From: Caulobacter sp.
Lineage (GTDB): Bacteria; Pseudomonadota; Alphaproteobacteria; Caulobacterales; Caulobacteraceae
Assembly: GCA_026225565.1 (NCBI GenBank)
Contig: JAMFTA010000177.1
Location: forward strand, 1 to 33,238
DNA: 33,238 nt
Direction of reading: 5' to 3'
Shown in pieces: positions 18,474-26,925 of this stretch. The notes beneath the pieces are model-generated. The model saw nothing but the letters and a program-made list of their open reading frames with translations, was not told the origin of the DNA and made no database searches. The position numbers and the translations under genes are program-made. Every line of letters begins with the position of its first letter. Position 1 is the stretch's first letter.

Positions 18474-19238
18474 TCAGCCGCCAGTAAAAGTGGCGGCCGT
18501 CCCCATCAGAAAGGCCGCTTCCGCCAGCTGTTCCACCGCGCCAAGCACGTCGCCGGTGACGCCGTCGATCAGCCTGCGCGCCAACAGGGTCATGGCGATG
18601 GATGAGGCGGCCGCCAGAACCAGTCCTAAGGCGGCGTGGCGGACATCCAGAAAAAACAACGGCCAGGCGGCGAGGAGGAACGCCGTCGCAGCCTCTGGCC
18701 AGCGCACCCTCTGTGGGGCTAGCTTGATTTTGGCGGCGCCGGGATCGCCGGCGTAGGGGCTGGCGGCCATCACCAATACCGCCGCCGCCCGGGCGCCCCC
18801 ATGGGCGATGATCAGCGCCAAGGCGCCGCGCCAGGGCGACAATCCGGCGAGCAGGCCCACCTTGAGCGTCAGCAGCAAGCCGAGCGCCAGGGCGCCATAG
18901 CTGCCGATGCGGCTGTCCTTCATGATCTCTAGCCGCCGCGCCTTGCTCTGGCCGCCGCCCAGGCCGTCGGCGGCATCCGCCAGGCCGTCCTCATGAAAGC
19001 CGCCGGTCGCGAGCACGCCCGCGCCGACAGCCAGCACGGCGGCGGGGAGGCCTGGCCAGACCCGGCTAGCGAGGAGCCAAGTGGCGGCGGATATCAGACC
19101 CACCAACTGCCCCGCCACAGGGAAGTAGCGGGTTGAGCGGGTGATCCAGTCCGGTTGGAAATCCTTCAGACGCGGGCTGGGTAGGCGCGTCAGGAACTGC
19201 ACCGCGCAAATCAGCAATTGGATCTGTCGGCGCAGCAT
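18474..19238 (-). CDS. cobS: Adenosylcobinamide-GDP ribazoletransferase CobS (CobV in Pseudomonas denitrificans naming)
   Basis: CobS joins adenosylcobinamide-GDP with alpha-ribazole (phosphate) in the membrane, the closing step of the nucleotide loop of cobalamin. The protein is 254 aa, the usual size. It starts FLTRLPSP near residue 17, a family mark, and carries the conserved acidic motif GGFHEDGLADAADGLGGG (about 79-96) that binds metal. SRIGSYGALALGLLLTLKVG and several hydrophobic segments follow. The ATG at 19238 overlaps the cobT stop (TGATG); one codon upstream is a TTG that I do not favour. It is last of the cobalamin operon. Confidence 0.95.
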   Translation of the reverse strand: MLRRQIQLLICAVQFLTRLPSPRLKDFQPDWITRSTRYFPVAGQLVGLISAATWLLASRVWPGLPAAVLAVGAGVLATGGFHEDGLADAADGLGGGQSKARRLEIMKDSRIGSYGALALGLLLTLKVGLLAGLSPWRGALALIIAHGGARAAAVLVMAASPYAGDPGAAKIKLAPQRVRWPEAATAFLLAAWPLFFLDVRHAALGLVLAAASSIAMTLLARRLIDGVTGDVLGAVEQLAEAAFLMGTAATFTGG

Positions 19239-20287
19239 CAAAGCCGGCCCGACATCACGTCATCGAGGCTGGCCACGTCGGTCATGAGCCGGGCGGCGGC
19301 CCGCACCAGGGGCGCAGCTAGCACCCCGCCCGTGCCCTCGCCGAGCCGCAGGTCCAGCCGCAGCAGCGGGTCTGCGTCCAGCGCCTGCAACAGGACGGCG
19401 TGGCCGCGCTCGGCGGAGGCGTGGGCGAAGACGCAGTAGGCGGCGGCCTCGGGCAGAAGGCGGATCGCTGCCAGCGCCGCCGCCGAGGAGATGAAGCCGT
19501 CGATGATCATCACCCGCCGCCGCGCGGCGCCGCCGAGGATCAGGCCCGCCATCATGGCGATCTCCAGCCCACCGAACTCCGCCAGCACTTCAAGCGGACG
19601 GGCGGCGTTGCTGCGGGCGGCGGCGCGGGCCAGCACGGCGGCCTTGCGGGCCAGCCCCGCTGCGTCGTGGCCCGTGCCGACGCCGATGCAGGCCTCCAGC
19701 GGCGCGGGCGCGAGGCGGTGCAGGATCAGGGCGGCGCTGGCGGTATTGCCAATGCCCATCTCGCCGGGGATCAGAGCATCCACGCCCTCGTCGGCCGCCG
19801 CGTTTGCGATGGCCATACCGCGCGCGAGGGCCTCGGCGACCTCCGCCGACGTCAGGGCGGGCTCGACGGCGGCGTTGCGGGTTCCGCGGCGAATCTTTGC
19901 GTCGATCAGCTGAGGATGGGCGGGCAGGGCGCCATCGACCCCGGCGTCCACCACCATCACCTCCACATCGCAGGCGCCGGCCAGGGCGTTGACGCTGGCC
20001 TTGCCGGCCAAAAAGGTCGCCACCATGGCCAGGGTCACGGCTGACGGATAGGCGGAGACCCCCTCGGCGTTCATGCCGTGGTCGCCGGCGAAGACATAGG
20101 CGCGGATGCGGTTCACCTGAGGATCGAGCCGACCCTGGATCGTGCCGATCTGCACCGCCAAATCCTCAAGCCGACCGAGCGCGCCTAGAGGCTTGGCCAG
20201 GCCGTCGAGCTTTTGCCGCAAGGCGATCGCCAGCGCTGGATCGGTCGAGGGAATGACGGGGAGGGAGAAGGCGAGGGGCTCTGTCAC
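19238..20287 (-). CDS. cobT: Nicotinate-nucleotide--dimethylbenzimidazole phosphoribosyltransferase CobT
   Basis: CobT activates the lower ligand: dimethylbenzimidazole plus nicotinate mononucleotide gives alpha-ribazole phosphate. The protein is 349 aa, normal length. Visible motifs are [18 protein letters not shown] (about 27-44), [16 protein letters not shown] (67-81), the phosphate-binding [12 protein letters not shown] (175-186), GVGTGHD, and the catalytic glutamate E317 in RLGEGTGG. It starts with GTG at 20285-20287, sharing GTGA with the cobQ stop. This tight overlap makes the GTG start convincing. The Pseudomonas denitrificans name for this enzyme is CobU. Confidence 0.96.
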   Translation of the reverse strand: MTEPLAFSLPVIPSTDPALAIALRQKLDGLAKPLGALGRLEDLAVQIGTIQGRLDPQVNRIRAYVFAGDHGMNAEGVSAYPSAVTLAMVATFLAGKASVNALAGACDVEVMVVDAGVDGALPAHPQLIDAKIRRGTRNAAVEPALTSAEVAEALARGMAIANAAADEGVDALIPGEMGIGNTASAALILHRLAPAPLEACIGVGTGHDAAGLARKAAVLARAAARSNAARPLEVLAEFGGLEIAMMAGLILGGAARRRVMIIDGFISSAAALAAIRLLPEAAAYCVFAHASAERGHAVLLQALDADPLLRLDLRLGEGTGGVLAAPLVRAAARLMTDVASLDDVMSGRL

Positions 20288-21747
20288 AGTCCGGCGATCC
20301 TTGAGAGGCTGTCGATGTCGAAGTGCTGGGCCAGCACGACAGCGATCTCGTCAAGCGCTTGATCCACGACACGGGTTTGATCCACACCCGAAGAGCCGGC
20401 GCCCAGCTGCGCCAAAAAAGCGGCGCGGCCGGATCCGGACGCGAACAGGCCGTGCAGATAGGTCCCCGCGATGCGGCCGTCAGGAGACAGTGCCCCGTCG
20501 CGCCGGCCATCGTCGTGGATCATGAAGGGCCGCGCCGCGCCGTCGCCGGTGGTCTCGCCAATGTGCATCTCATAGCCGGTCACCCGCGCCTCGCCTGCCA
20601 TCAAGCGTCCGGCTGCGGGTTTGAGCACTTTGGCGGCGGTGAGCGTGGTTTCCACTTCCAGCAGGCCTAGGCCGGCCGCCTCGCCCGCCGGTCCTTCCAT
20701 GCCGCCGGGATCGGCGACGCGCCGCCCCAGCATCTGATAGCCGCCGCAAAGCCCCAGCACCCGCCCGCCCCGGCGCACGTGGGCCAGGATGTCGATGTCC
20801 CAGCCCTCGCGCCGCAGCATGGCTAGGTCCGACAGGGTCGCCTTGGAGCCGGCTAGCACCACCAGATCGGCATCGCCGGGCAACGGGGTTCCGGGGGTGA
20901 TGAAGCTGAAATCCACCTCCGGCTCGTCCTTCAAGGGATCGAGATCGTCGAAGTTGGAAATGCCGCGCAGCAGGGGGGCGACGATGCGCGCGCGCCGTCC
21001 GCCGTCGCCCGGCCGCGCCCGTTCCAGCACCACCGCGTCCTCGGCCGGCAGGCGACGGGCGGCGGCAAGCCAGGGCGCCATGCCGAGGTCCGCCCAGCCG
21101 GTGCGCCGGGTGATCTCCCACCGGCCCTCGTCGAACAGGCTGGGATCGCCGCGAAACTTGTTGATCAGAAAGCCCTTGATCATCGCCCGGTCCTCCGGGT
21201 CGAGCACCGCTTGGGCGCCGACCAGGGCGGCGATCACATGCCCCCGGTCGATGTCGCCCACCAGCACCACCGGCGTCTCGCTGGCGCGGGCGAAGCCCAT
21301 GTTGGCGATGTCGCCCACTCGCAGGTTGATCTCGGCCGGGCTCCCGGCGCCCTCGACGATCACGAGATCGGCTTCGGCCTGCAGCCGGCGAAAACTCTCC
21401 ACCGCCACCTCCAGCAGGTCGGCTTTGCGCTCCTGAAAGGCGCGCGCGGTGCAATTGCCCTGCATCTGGCCGCGCACGATCAGCTGGGCGCCGATATCGC
21501 TCTGGGGCTTCAGCAAGACGGGATTCATATGCACCGTCGGAGGTGTGCGGCAGGCGACGGCCTGCAGCGCCTGGGCGCGGCCGATTTCGCCGCCATCGGC
21601 GGTGACGGCGGCGTTGTTGCTCATGTTCTGGGGCTTGAACGGGCGCACTGTCAGCCCCCGGTTGGCGTAGAGGCGGCAAAGGCCGGCCACCAGGGTGGAC
21701 TTGCCCACGTCCGAGCCGCAGCCCTGGATCATCAGCGCCCCGCTCAT
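20284..21747 (-). CDS. cobQ: Cobyric acid synthase CobQ
   Basis: CobQ is a glutamine- and ATP-dependent amidase that converts adenosylcobyrinic acid a,c-diamide to adenosylcobyric acid (four amidations). The protein is 487 aa, normal. The N-terminal dethiobiotin-synthetase-like domain has the P-loop GCGSDVGKS (9-17), then [13 protein letters not shown] and [12 protein letters not shown]. The C-terminal glutamine amidotransferase domain has Cys334 ([11 protein letters not shown]) and His432 (GTYLHGLF). Its ATG forms an ATGA overlap with the cbiB stop. Its presence means the operon starts work at cobyrinic acid a,c-diamide and not only at cobinamide. Confidence 0.97.
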   Translation of the reverse strand: MSGALMIQGCGSDVGKSTLVAGLCRLYANRGLTVRPFKPQNMSNNAAVTADGGEIGRAQALQAVACRTPPTVHMNPVLLKPQSDIGAQLIVRGQMQGNCTARAFQERKADLLEVAVESFRRLQAEADLVIVEGAGSPAEINLRVGDIANMGFARASETPVVLVGDIDRGHVIAALVGAQAVLDPEDRAMIKGFLINKFRGDPSLFDEGRWEITRRTGWADLGMAPWLAAARRLPAEDAVVLERARPGDGGRRARIVAPLLRGISNFDDLDPLKDEPEVDFSFITPGTPLPGDADLVVLAGSKATLSDLAMLRREGWDIDILAHVRRGGRVLGLCGGYQMLGRRVADPGGMEGPAGEAAGLGLLEVETTLTAAKVLKPAAGRLMAGEARVTGYEMHIGETTGDGAARPFMIHDDGRRDGALSPDGRIAGTYLHGLFASGSGRAAFLAQLGAGSSGVDQTRVVDQALDEIAVVLAQHFDIDSLSRIAGL

Positions 21748-22682
21748 CGCCGACGCTGCCGCGCGAGGGCGCAGATCCCAAACCCCATGGCGAGCAGGAT
21801 GCAGGCGTTACGATAGATCTTCAGGCCCCGATCAAGGTCGGCGGCGGTTGGCGTCGGGGCGTCGGGGTTGAAGGTGGGGCGATGCACCATCTCGCCGTCA
21901 TAGACTGCTGGGCCGCCCAGACGCACATCCAGAGCGCCGGCCATGGCGGCTTCGGGCCAGCCGGCATTGGGAGAGGCGTGCTTGGGGGCGTCCTGCAGCA
22001 TGGTCCGCCACCCGCCGCGGCCCGAGACCGCGATCAGGGCGCCGGCGATGCGCGCCGGGATCAAGTTCAAGAGATCGTCTGCTCGCGCCGAAGCCCAGCC
22101 GAACGCCCGCCAGCGGGGCTCCATGTGGCCGATCAGGCTGTCCGCGGTGTTCAGCGCCTTATAGGCGTAAAGGCCAGGCAGGCCGCCGATCGCCAGCCAG
22201 AAGGCCGGCGCGACCACTCCGTCGTTGAAGCTTTCGGCCAAGCTCTCCAGCGCCGCCGTCGCTACGCCGGTCTTGTCTAGGCCTGCGACGTCGCGGCCGA
22301 CCACCCGACCGACCGCCGTGCGCGCAGCCGTCAGGTCCCCCCGCGCCAGCGGCCGACGCACCGCGTCCACATGCTGGTAAAGACTGCGCTGGGCGAGGCC
22401 CGGCGTGGCGAGCAGGATCAACGCCGCGCGCCCGGCCAGGGAGCGGCCGCATAGACGCTGCAACGTCAAGCCAAATCCCGCGCCGATGGCCGCGATCGCC
22501 GCCGCCGCTGCGACACCGTTTCCTCGCCGCCGCCATTCCGGCGCCTCGGCTTGGTTGAAGCGCGCCTCCATCCCGGTGATCAACGGGGCGATCCAGCTCA
22601 CCGGATGACCGATGCGGCGATAGAGTGGATCTGGATAGCCGAGCGCCGCCTCCAGCCCCAGGGCCAGGACGGCTTCAATCAT
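21744..22682 (-). CDS. cbiB: Adenosylcobinamide-phosphate synthase CbiB (CobD)
   Basis: CbiB is a membrane enzyme that attaches the aminopropanol (phosphate) arm to adenosylcobyric acid. The protein is 312 aa from the ATG at 22682. This start gives [20 protein letters not shown] followed by RIGHPVSW, the usual N-terminus; a longer frame upstream has no such similarity. Other family marks are [18 protein letters not shown] (about 146-163), [14 protein letters not shown] and [13 protein letters not shown], with several hydrophobic helices. The start lies inside the end of the ATPase gene (8-nt overlap), so translation is coupled. The substrate arm comes from the CobC-type decarboxylase of the same operon. 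Confidence 0.95.
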   Translation of the reverse strand: MIEAVLALGLEAALGYPDPLYRRIGHPVSWIAPLITGMEARFNQAEAPEWRRRGNGVAAAAAIAAIGAGFGLTLQRLCGRSLAGRAALILLATPGLAQRSLYQHVDAVRRPLARGDLTAARTAVGRVVGRDVAGLDKTGVATAALESLAESFNDGVVAPAFWLAIGGLPGLYAYKALNTADSLIGHMEPRWRAFGWASARADDLLNLIPARIAGALIAVSGRGGWRTMLQDAPKHASPNAGWPEAAMAGALDVRLGGPAVYDGEMVHRPTFNPDAPTPTAADLDRGLKIYRNACILLAMGFGICALARQRRR

Positions 22683-23448
22683 GGCGGCCGAGAATATCCA
22701 GCAAGGGGCCGCGCGCGCCGGGAACCCAGCGGGCGTCGATTCCATAGGCGCGGGCCAAAGTCTCGGGGCTCAGGGCCTGCGCGGGGGCGCCGTCGGCGAT
22801 CACCGCGCCGTCCGCCATCACCACCACCCGGTCGGCGGCCTGGGCGGCGAAGCTGAGGTCGTGCAGGGTGACGGCCACGCCGCCGCCGGCCTCAGCGAAG
22901 GCGCGCAGGGTTTGCGCGGCGTCGAGCTGGTGGCGGGGGTCCAGGCCGGTGAGGGGCTCGTCGGCGAGCAGCCAGTCCGGCTCGCCCGCGAGCACTCGGG
23001 CGATCAGCACCCGCGCCCGCTCGCCGCCCGACAGGGTGGTGACATCGCGGTCGGTGAAGGCGGTCATGCCGGTGGCGTCAAGCGCCCGCGCCACTGCCGC
23101 TGCATCGTCCGGGCTCTCGCCGAAGACGCCGCGATGGGCGGTGCGGCCGAGGCGGACGAAGGTCTCCACATCGAGCCGCCAAGCGATCTCGGGCGCTTGC
23201 GGCAGGTAGCCGATGCGGCGCGCGCGCTCGCGGTGTTTCAGAGTGGACAGTGCCAGGCCGTCAAGGCTCACGCCGCCTCGGTCGGGGCGGCGCAGGCCCG
23301 CGAGGCAGGTCATGAGGGTCGACTTGCCGGCGCCGTTCGGCCCGACGATGGCCGTCACCTCGCCGCGCCTCAGCGCCAGATCGACGCTGCAGAGGATGGG
23401 TTGGTTGCCGAGCGCGAGGCTGACACCCGTAGCACAAAGGCCGTTCAT
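22675..23448 (-). CDS. btuD: ABC transporter ATPase, cobalamin uptake (BtuD-like)
   Basis: This is the ATP-binding subunit of a FecCD-type importer. The protein is 257 aa from the ATG at 23448. It has Walker A GPNGAGKS (36-43), the Q-loop region YLPQAPEIAWRL (about 81-92), signature LSGGERARV (139-147), Walker B LLADEP (160-165) and a switch His in VTLHDLSFA. The frame is open for 87 codons upstream, but those residues are Arg/Pro/His-rich shadow sequence. The chosen ATG overlaps the permease stop as ATGA. Heme or siderophore ATPases (HmuV type) look alike; the operon makes B12 the likely cargo. Confidence 0.9.
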   Translation of the reverse strand: MNGLCATGVSLALGNQPILCSVDLALRRGEVTAIVGPNGAGKSTLMTCLAGLRRPDRGGVSLDGLALSTLKHRERARRIGYLPQAPEIAWRLDVETFVRLGRTAHRGVFGESPDDAAAVARALDATGMTAFTDRDVTTLSGGERARVLIARVLAGEPDWLLADEPLTGLDPRHQLDAAQTLRAFAEAGGGVAVTLHDLSFAAQAADRVVVMADGAVIADGAPAQALSPETLARAYGIDARWVPGARGPLLDILGRHD

Positions 23449-24434
23449 GCCAGCCTCCGGCGGTTGGAGATGAGCAGGAACAGGAAGAAGGGACCGCCGA
23501 GCGCCGCCATGGCCACCCCCAGGCGCACCTCGTTGGCGCCGGGCGTTACTCGAACGAGGATGTCGGCGGCGAGGAGGAGGCTGGCGCCGGCAAGGGCGCT
23601 GGGGATCAGCAGGCGGCTGGGCCGAGCGCCGATGAAGGGCCGCAGCAGGTGCGGGGTGATCAGTCCGACGAAGCCGATCATACCGGTGACTGATGTGGCC
23701 GCCCCGCACGCCAGACCCACGCCGACGGCAACCAGGATCTGCGTCCGTCGCAGCGAAATTCCCAAGGCCCGCGCGCCGGTTTCACCTAATGTGAGGGCGT
23801 CCAGAGACCGGCCAGTGGTCAGCAGGATGGCGCCGCCGATCAGGACGAAGGGCGTAATCGCCCGCACGTCCAGAATGCTGCGGTCGGTGAGCGAGCCCAT
23901 CAGCCAGGTCATGATCTCCGATGCCGCCCAGGGGTTGGGGGCGAGGCTGAGGGCCAAGGCTACCCCGGCGCTGGCGATGGTGTTGAGAATGACGCCGGCG
24001 AGGAGGAAGGTCACCGCCTCGCCGCTCGGCGCGCCGAGCAGCAAAAGGATCGCCACCCCGACCCCTGCGCCGGCCATGCCGAACACCGGCATCAGCCAGG
24101 TGGCCGCCGTCAGCGGCAGATAGAGGGTCAAGACCGCCCCGAAGGCCGCCATGGAGGAGACGCCCAGCACGCCGGGATCGGCCAGGGGGTTGCGCGTATA
24201 ACCCTGCAGGGTCGCGCCGCAGAGGCCGAGCGCGCCACCGACCAGAATGCCCAGCAGGGTGCGGGGAATGCGCAATTCGGTGACGATCAGCCAGCGGGGA
24301 TCGTTGGCGTCGCCCAGGTGGTTCAGCGGAATCCACACCCGACCGGCCAGCAGTGACAGGCCCGCCAGCACCGCCAGCAGGACCAGCAGGCCGAGGTCGA
24401 GCCACAGCGTCTTGCCTTCGTTGGCTTCGCTCAT
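23445..24434 (-). CDS. btuC: ABC transporter permease, FecCD family (BtuC-like)
   Basis: This is the inner-membrane channel subunit for vitamin B12 import. The protein is 329 aa, typical. It contains about ten hydrophobic helices. FecCD marks are RIPRTLLGILVGGALGLCGA (about 56-75), TLQGYTRNPLADPGVLGVSS, LLAGVILNTIASAGVAL and the C-terminal GMIGFVGLITPHLLRPFIGA (L-loop for ATPase contact), then VTPGANEVRLGVAMAALGGP. Both ends overlap their neighbours by 4 nt. Family alone cannot separate B12 from heme or siderophore transport; the riboswitch and cob genes decide. Confidence 0.92.
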   Translation of the reverse strand: MSEANEGKTLWLDLGLLVLLAVLAGLSLLAGRVWIPLNHLGDANDPRWLIVTELRIPRTLLGILVGGALGLCGATLQGYTRNPLADPGVLGVSSMAAFGAVLTLYLPLTAATWLMPVFGMAGAGVGVAILLLLGAPSGEAVTFLLAGVILNTIASAGVALALSLAPNPWAASEIMTWLMGSLTDRSILDVRAITPFVLIGGAILLTTGRSLDALTLGETGARALGISLRRTQILVAVGVGLACGAATSVTGMIGFVGLITPHLLRPFIGARPSRLLIPSALAGASLLLAADILVRVTPGANEVRLGVAMAALGGPFFLFLLISNRRRLA

Positions 24435-25291
24435 CGGGATACTCCGCGCAGGGCGTCGGTGCGGGCGCGGGCCAGGGCGGCCATGGCCGGGATCATCTGC
24501 GGTCCGCCGCAGAACATCAGGGTTTCAGGGAAGCGTTCCTTCAGCACATGGCCTGGGAGCGTCTTCAGCGCCGGATGAGACAGCACCCGGTCGGCCCAGG
24601 TGGGTTTGTCGGGGCCGAGGCTGCCCGCCAGCAGCACCGGCGGCGGATCCGCCAACAGGCGTTCCATCGGCACATTGAAGGTGCGCTTCAGGCCATAGCG
24701 GCGGGCGAAGTTGTCAAAGCCGGCGCGGCGCATCAGTTCGTCCATCAAGGTTCCTGGTCCTGAAGCAATGCCTCGATATTCGTAGATCAGCGCCCCCAAG
24801 CGGGGCGCGCCCGGCGGCGGGGCGGCGGCGACGAAGGCGGCGTCGATGCGGGCGACCAGGGCCTCGCCGCGCTCCGGGTGGCCGGCCAACGTCGCCACCC
24901 TGCGAACCTGGGCGATGCTTTGCTTGACGCTGTAGGGGACGTCGAAGCTGGCGGGCTGAATGTGCAGTCGTGGCAGCACCCCTTCTAGCGCCATAGCTCC
25001 CATGCCGCTGGTGAGCACCAGGTCTGGTTTCAGGGCCGCGATTTCCTCGCCTGAGCCATAGGTGAAAGGGTAGCGGCGCGCTTCGGCCGCCACCGCCGAC
25101 GCGCTGGGGTCGCGCGAATAGTGGCTAAGGGCGACGATCTGGCTGGGATCGGCCACCTGCAGCAGGATGGCGTCCAGGCACGGGTTCAGGGAGACGATCC
25201 GCGCGGGCGCACGAACCGCCGCCGGCGCGCCGCGGGCGGCGCCTCCAACCGCGCAGAGGATCAGGCCGATCAGGGCCGCGTGACGCATCAT
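24431..25291 (-). CDS. btuF: Periplasmic cobalamin-binding protein (BtuF-like)
   Basis: This is the substrate-binding partner of the BtuCD-like importer. The protein is 286 aa from the ATG at 25291, which overlaps the cobO stop as TGATG. A second ATG follows at once and could serve equally. A TTG one codon upstream was not chosen. Residues 1-24 are a Sec signal peptide (positive start, Leu/Ile/Ala core, cut near ARGAPAA). Then comes the class III binding-protein pattern RIVSLNPCLDAILLQVADPS, IAALKPDLVLTSGMG (about 95-109) and later YGLKRTFNVPMERLLADPPP. The Cys in SLNPCLD is not a lipobox cysteine. Confidence 0.9.
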   Translation of the reverse strand: MMRHAALIGLILCAVGGAARGAPAAVRAPARIVSLNPCLDAILLQVADPSQIVALSHYSRDPSASAVAAEARRYPFTYGSGEEIAALKPDLVLTSGMGAMALEGVLPRLHIQPASFDVPYSVKQSIAQVRRVATLAGHPERGEALVARIDAAFVAAAPPPGAPRLGALIYEYRGIASGPGTLMDELMRRAGFDNFARRYGLKRTFNVPMERLLADPPPVLLAGSLGPDKPTWADRVLSHPALKTLPGHVLKERFPETLMFCGGPQMIPAMAALARARTDALRGVSR

Positions 25292-25902
25292 CAAAAGTCT
25301 ATGCCGCGCTGGGCCTTGAAGCCCTGCTTGAAGGGATGGCGCACCTCGGCGAACTCGGTGATCAGGTCGGCGATAGCCAAAAGCTCCGGCTTGGCGTCGC
25401 GGCCGGTGACGCAGACGTGCTTGTCGATGGGGCGGGCCTTCAGGCCCTCCACCACCTCATCTACGTCGAGATAATCGTAGCGAAGGGCGATGTTCAGCTC
25501 GTCCAACACCACGAGGTGCAGCGTCGGATCGGCGATCATCTCAAGGCTCACGGCCCAGGCGGCGCGGGCGGCGGCGATGTCGCGCTCGCGGTCGGCCACG
25601 TCCCAGGTGAAGCCCTCGCCCATTACGGCGTAACGCACCTGATCGGGGAACTTCTTGAAGAATTGCCGCTCGCCGGTGATCCACTTGCCCTTGATGTATT
25701 GCACCACGCCCACCTTGTAGCCCCAGCCGAGCGAGCGGGCGACCATGCCGAAGGCCGAGGTGGACTTGCCCTTGCCAGCGCCGGTGTGGACCAAAAGGAG
25801 GCCCTGGCCCTCGCGCTTTTCCGCCATCATCGCGTCGCGCTCGGCCTTCAGGGCGTGCATGGCCTCTGCGTGGCGGGCGTTTTGGTCGTCGCTGTCGCTC
25901 AT
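25291..25902 (-). CDS. cobO: Cob(I)yrinic acid a,c-diamide adenosyltransferase CobO
   Basis: CobO adds the 5'-deoxyadenosyl group to the cobalt of corrinoids, using ATP. It is of the CobA/CobO/BtuR type. The protein is 203 aa from the ATG at 25902. This start is preferred because it overlaps the upstream stop (ATGA) and gives MSDSDDQNARHAEAMHALK, a normal N-terminus. It carries the P-loop HTGAGKGKST (about 39-48), GWGYKVGVVQYIKGKW, GEGFTWD, VVLDELNIALRYDYLD and VCVTGRDAKPELL, and ends KQGFKAQRGIDF as the family does. It also serves to recover imported non-adenosylated corrinoids. Confidence 0.97.
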   Translation of the reverse strand: MSDSDDQNARHAEAMHALKAERDAMMAEKREGQGLLLVHTGAGKGKSTSAFGMVARSLGWGYKVGVVQYIKGKWITGERQFFKKFPDQVRYAVMGEGFTWDVADRERDIAAARAAWAVSLEMIADPTLHLVVLDELNIALRYDYLDVDEVVEGLKARPIDKHVCVTGRDAKPELLAIADLITEFAEVRHPFKQGFKAQRGIDF

Positions 25903-26918
25903 TGGGCGGTCTCCATCAGGGCGGCCTCTACGCGTCGCCACTGGTCGGGGGCAGGCAGGCCGAAGCGCAGCCAGGTCGGGGCGTAGTCGAACGGGCGGGT
26001 GAGGATCCCCGTCTGCGCGAGGCAGGTGAAGCGGCGAACGGCGTTCTCCGCCGCCGTCAGGCGAAACAGGCTGGTCCCGCCGATGATCTGGAACCCGGCC
26101 GGGCGCAGCAGGGCGTCCAGTCGGGCAGCGTCAGCCTCCAGGCGAAAGCGGACGGCGTCAGCCCAGGCCCGGTCGGCGTAGGCCTCTATCCCCGCAGCGA
26201 TGGCGTCGGCGCTGACCGGCCAGGCGCCCTGGCGGCGGCGCAGCTGAGCGATCAGGCGGGGGTGGGCGGTGATAAAGCCCAGCCGCACGCCGGGCAGGCC
26301 ATAGAACTTGCCTAACGAGCGGATGGCGACCAGCCGCTCAGCGCTCCAGTGCTCGCTGAACAGTGTGGCCACGCTGCGCTGCGGCGCGCACTCCACGAAG
26401 GCCTCATCGACGATCAGCCAGCCCTCGCGGCGGGCGATCACTCGGCAGGCAATGTCCACCAGTTCAGCGGGCGGCGTGCTCCTGCCGTCTGGATTGTTGG
26501 GGTTGACCAGGATCAGGGCGTCGACGCTCTGGGCGACGGCGTCCGATAGCGTCTCGGTGATCGGCGTCACCCGCTTGCCGGCGTCGCGCCAGGCGCGGCG
26601 GTGGCTGCTGTAGGCGGGCTCGATGACACCGGCCGTGCGAGCGGGCAGGGTCTCGGCCAGAAGCCGGATCGCCGCCTCGCCGCCGGGCGTGGCGAGCACT
26701 GAGGCCGCCGCGATCCCGAACGCGCAAGCGGCGGTCGCCTCCAGCGCCGCCGTCTCCTCCGGGTTGGGCAGGCGGGCACGTTCCGCCGCCGTGGCGAAGG
26801 CCGCCGGATAGGGCAGGGGATTGATGCCGGTCGATAGGTCGATCCATGGCGCAGGCGCGGACGGAAACTGCGCCCGCGCCTGGCTTAGCCGTCCGCCGTG
26901 GGTGGCGAAGGCGTCCAT
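25899..26918 (-). CDS. cobC: Threonine-phosphate decarboxylase-type PLP enzyme (CobC in Pseudomonas denitrificans naming, CobD in Salmonella)
   Basis: The enzyme supplies (R)-1-amino-2-propanol phosphate, the linker between corrin ring and nucleotide loop. It is 339 aa from the ATG at 26918. This start is preferred because MDAFATHGGRL is the usual N-terminus; the longer frame runs into btuB. Fold-type I aminotransferase marks are IDLSTGINP (about 26-34), LVNPNNPDGR (137-146), VDEAFVE (170-176) and the PLP lysine K204 in SLGKFYGLPGVRLGF. The start lies 7 nt after the btuB stop with no clear Shine-Dalgarno, so it probably depends on coupled translation. Histidinol-phosphate aminotransferase is the nearest lookalike; context favours the cobalamin role. 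Confidence 0.93.
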   Translation of the reverse strand: MDAFATHGGRLSQARAQFPSAPAPWIDLSTGINPLPYPAAFATAAERARLPNPEETAALEATAACAFGIAAASVLATPGGEAAIRLLAETLPARTAGVIEPAYSSHRRAWRDAGKRVTPITETLSDAVAQSVDALILVNPNNPDGRSTPPAELVDIACRVIARREGWLIVDEAFVECAPQRSVATLFSEHWSAERLVAIRSLGKFYGLPGVRLGFITAHPRLIAQLRRRQGAWPVSADAIAAGIEAYADRAWADAVRFRLEADAARLDALLRPAGFQIIGGTSLFRLTAAENAVRRFTCLAQTGILTRPFDYAPTWLRFGLPAPDQWRRVEAALMETAQ

Positions 26919-26925
26919 GGATGGA

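Noticed and set aside
23449-23709. 87-residue N-terminal extension of the BtuD-like ATPase
   Set aside because: Arg/Pro/His-rich and inside the permease gene. The ATG at 23448 overlaps the permease stop as at the other operon junctions.
22681-24123. 480-codon plus-strand frame opposite btuD/btuC
   Set aside because: Antisense to two genes with clear ABC transporter motifs; its own sequence shows none.
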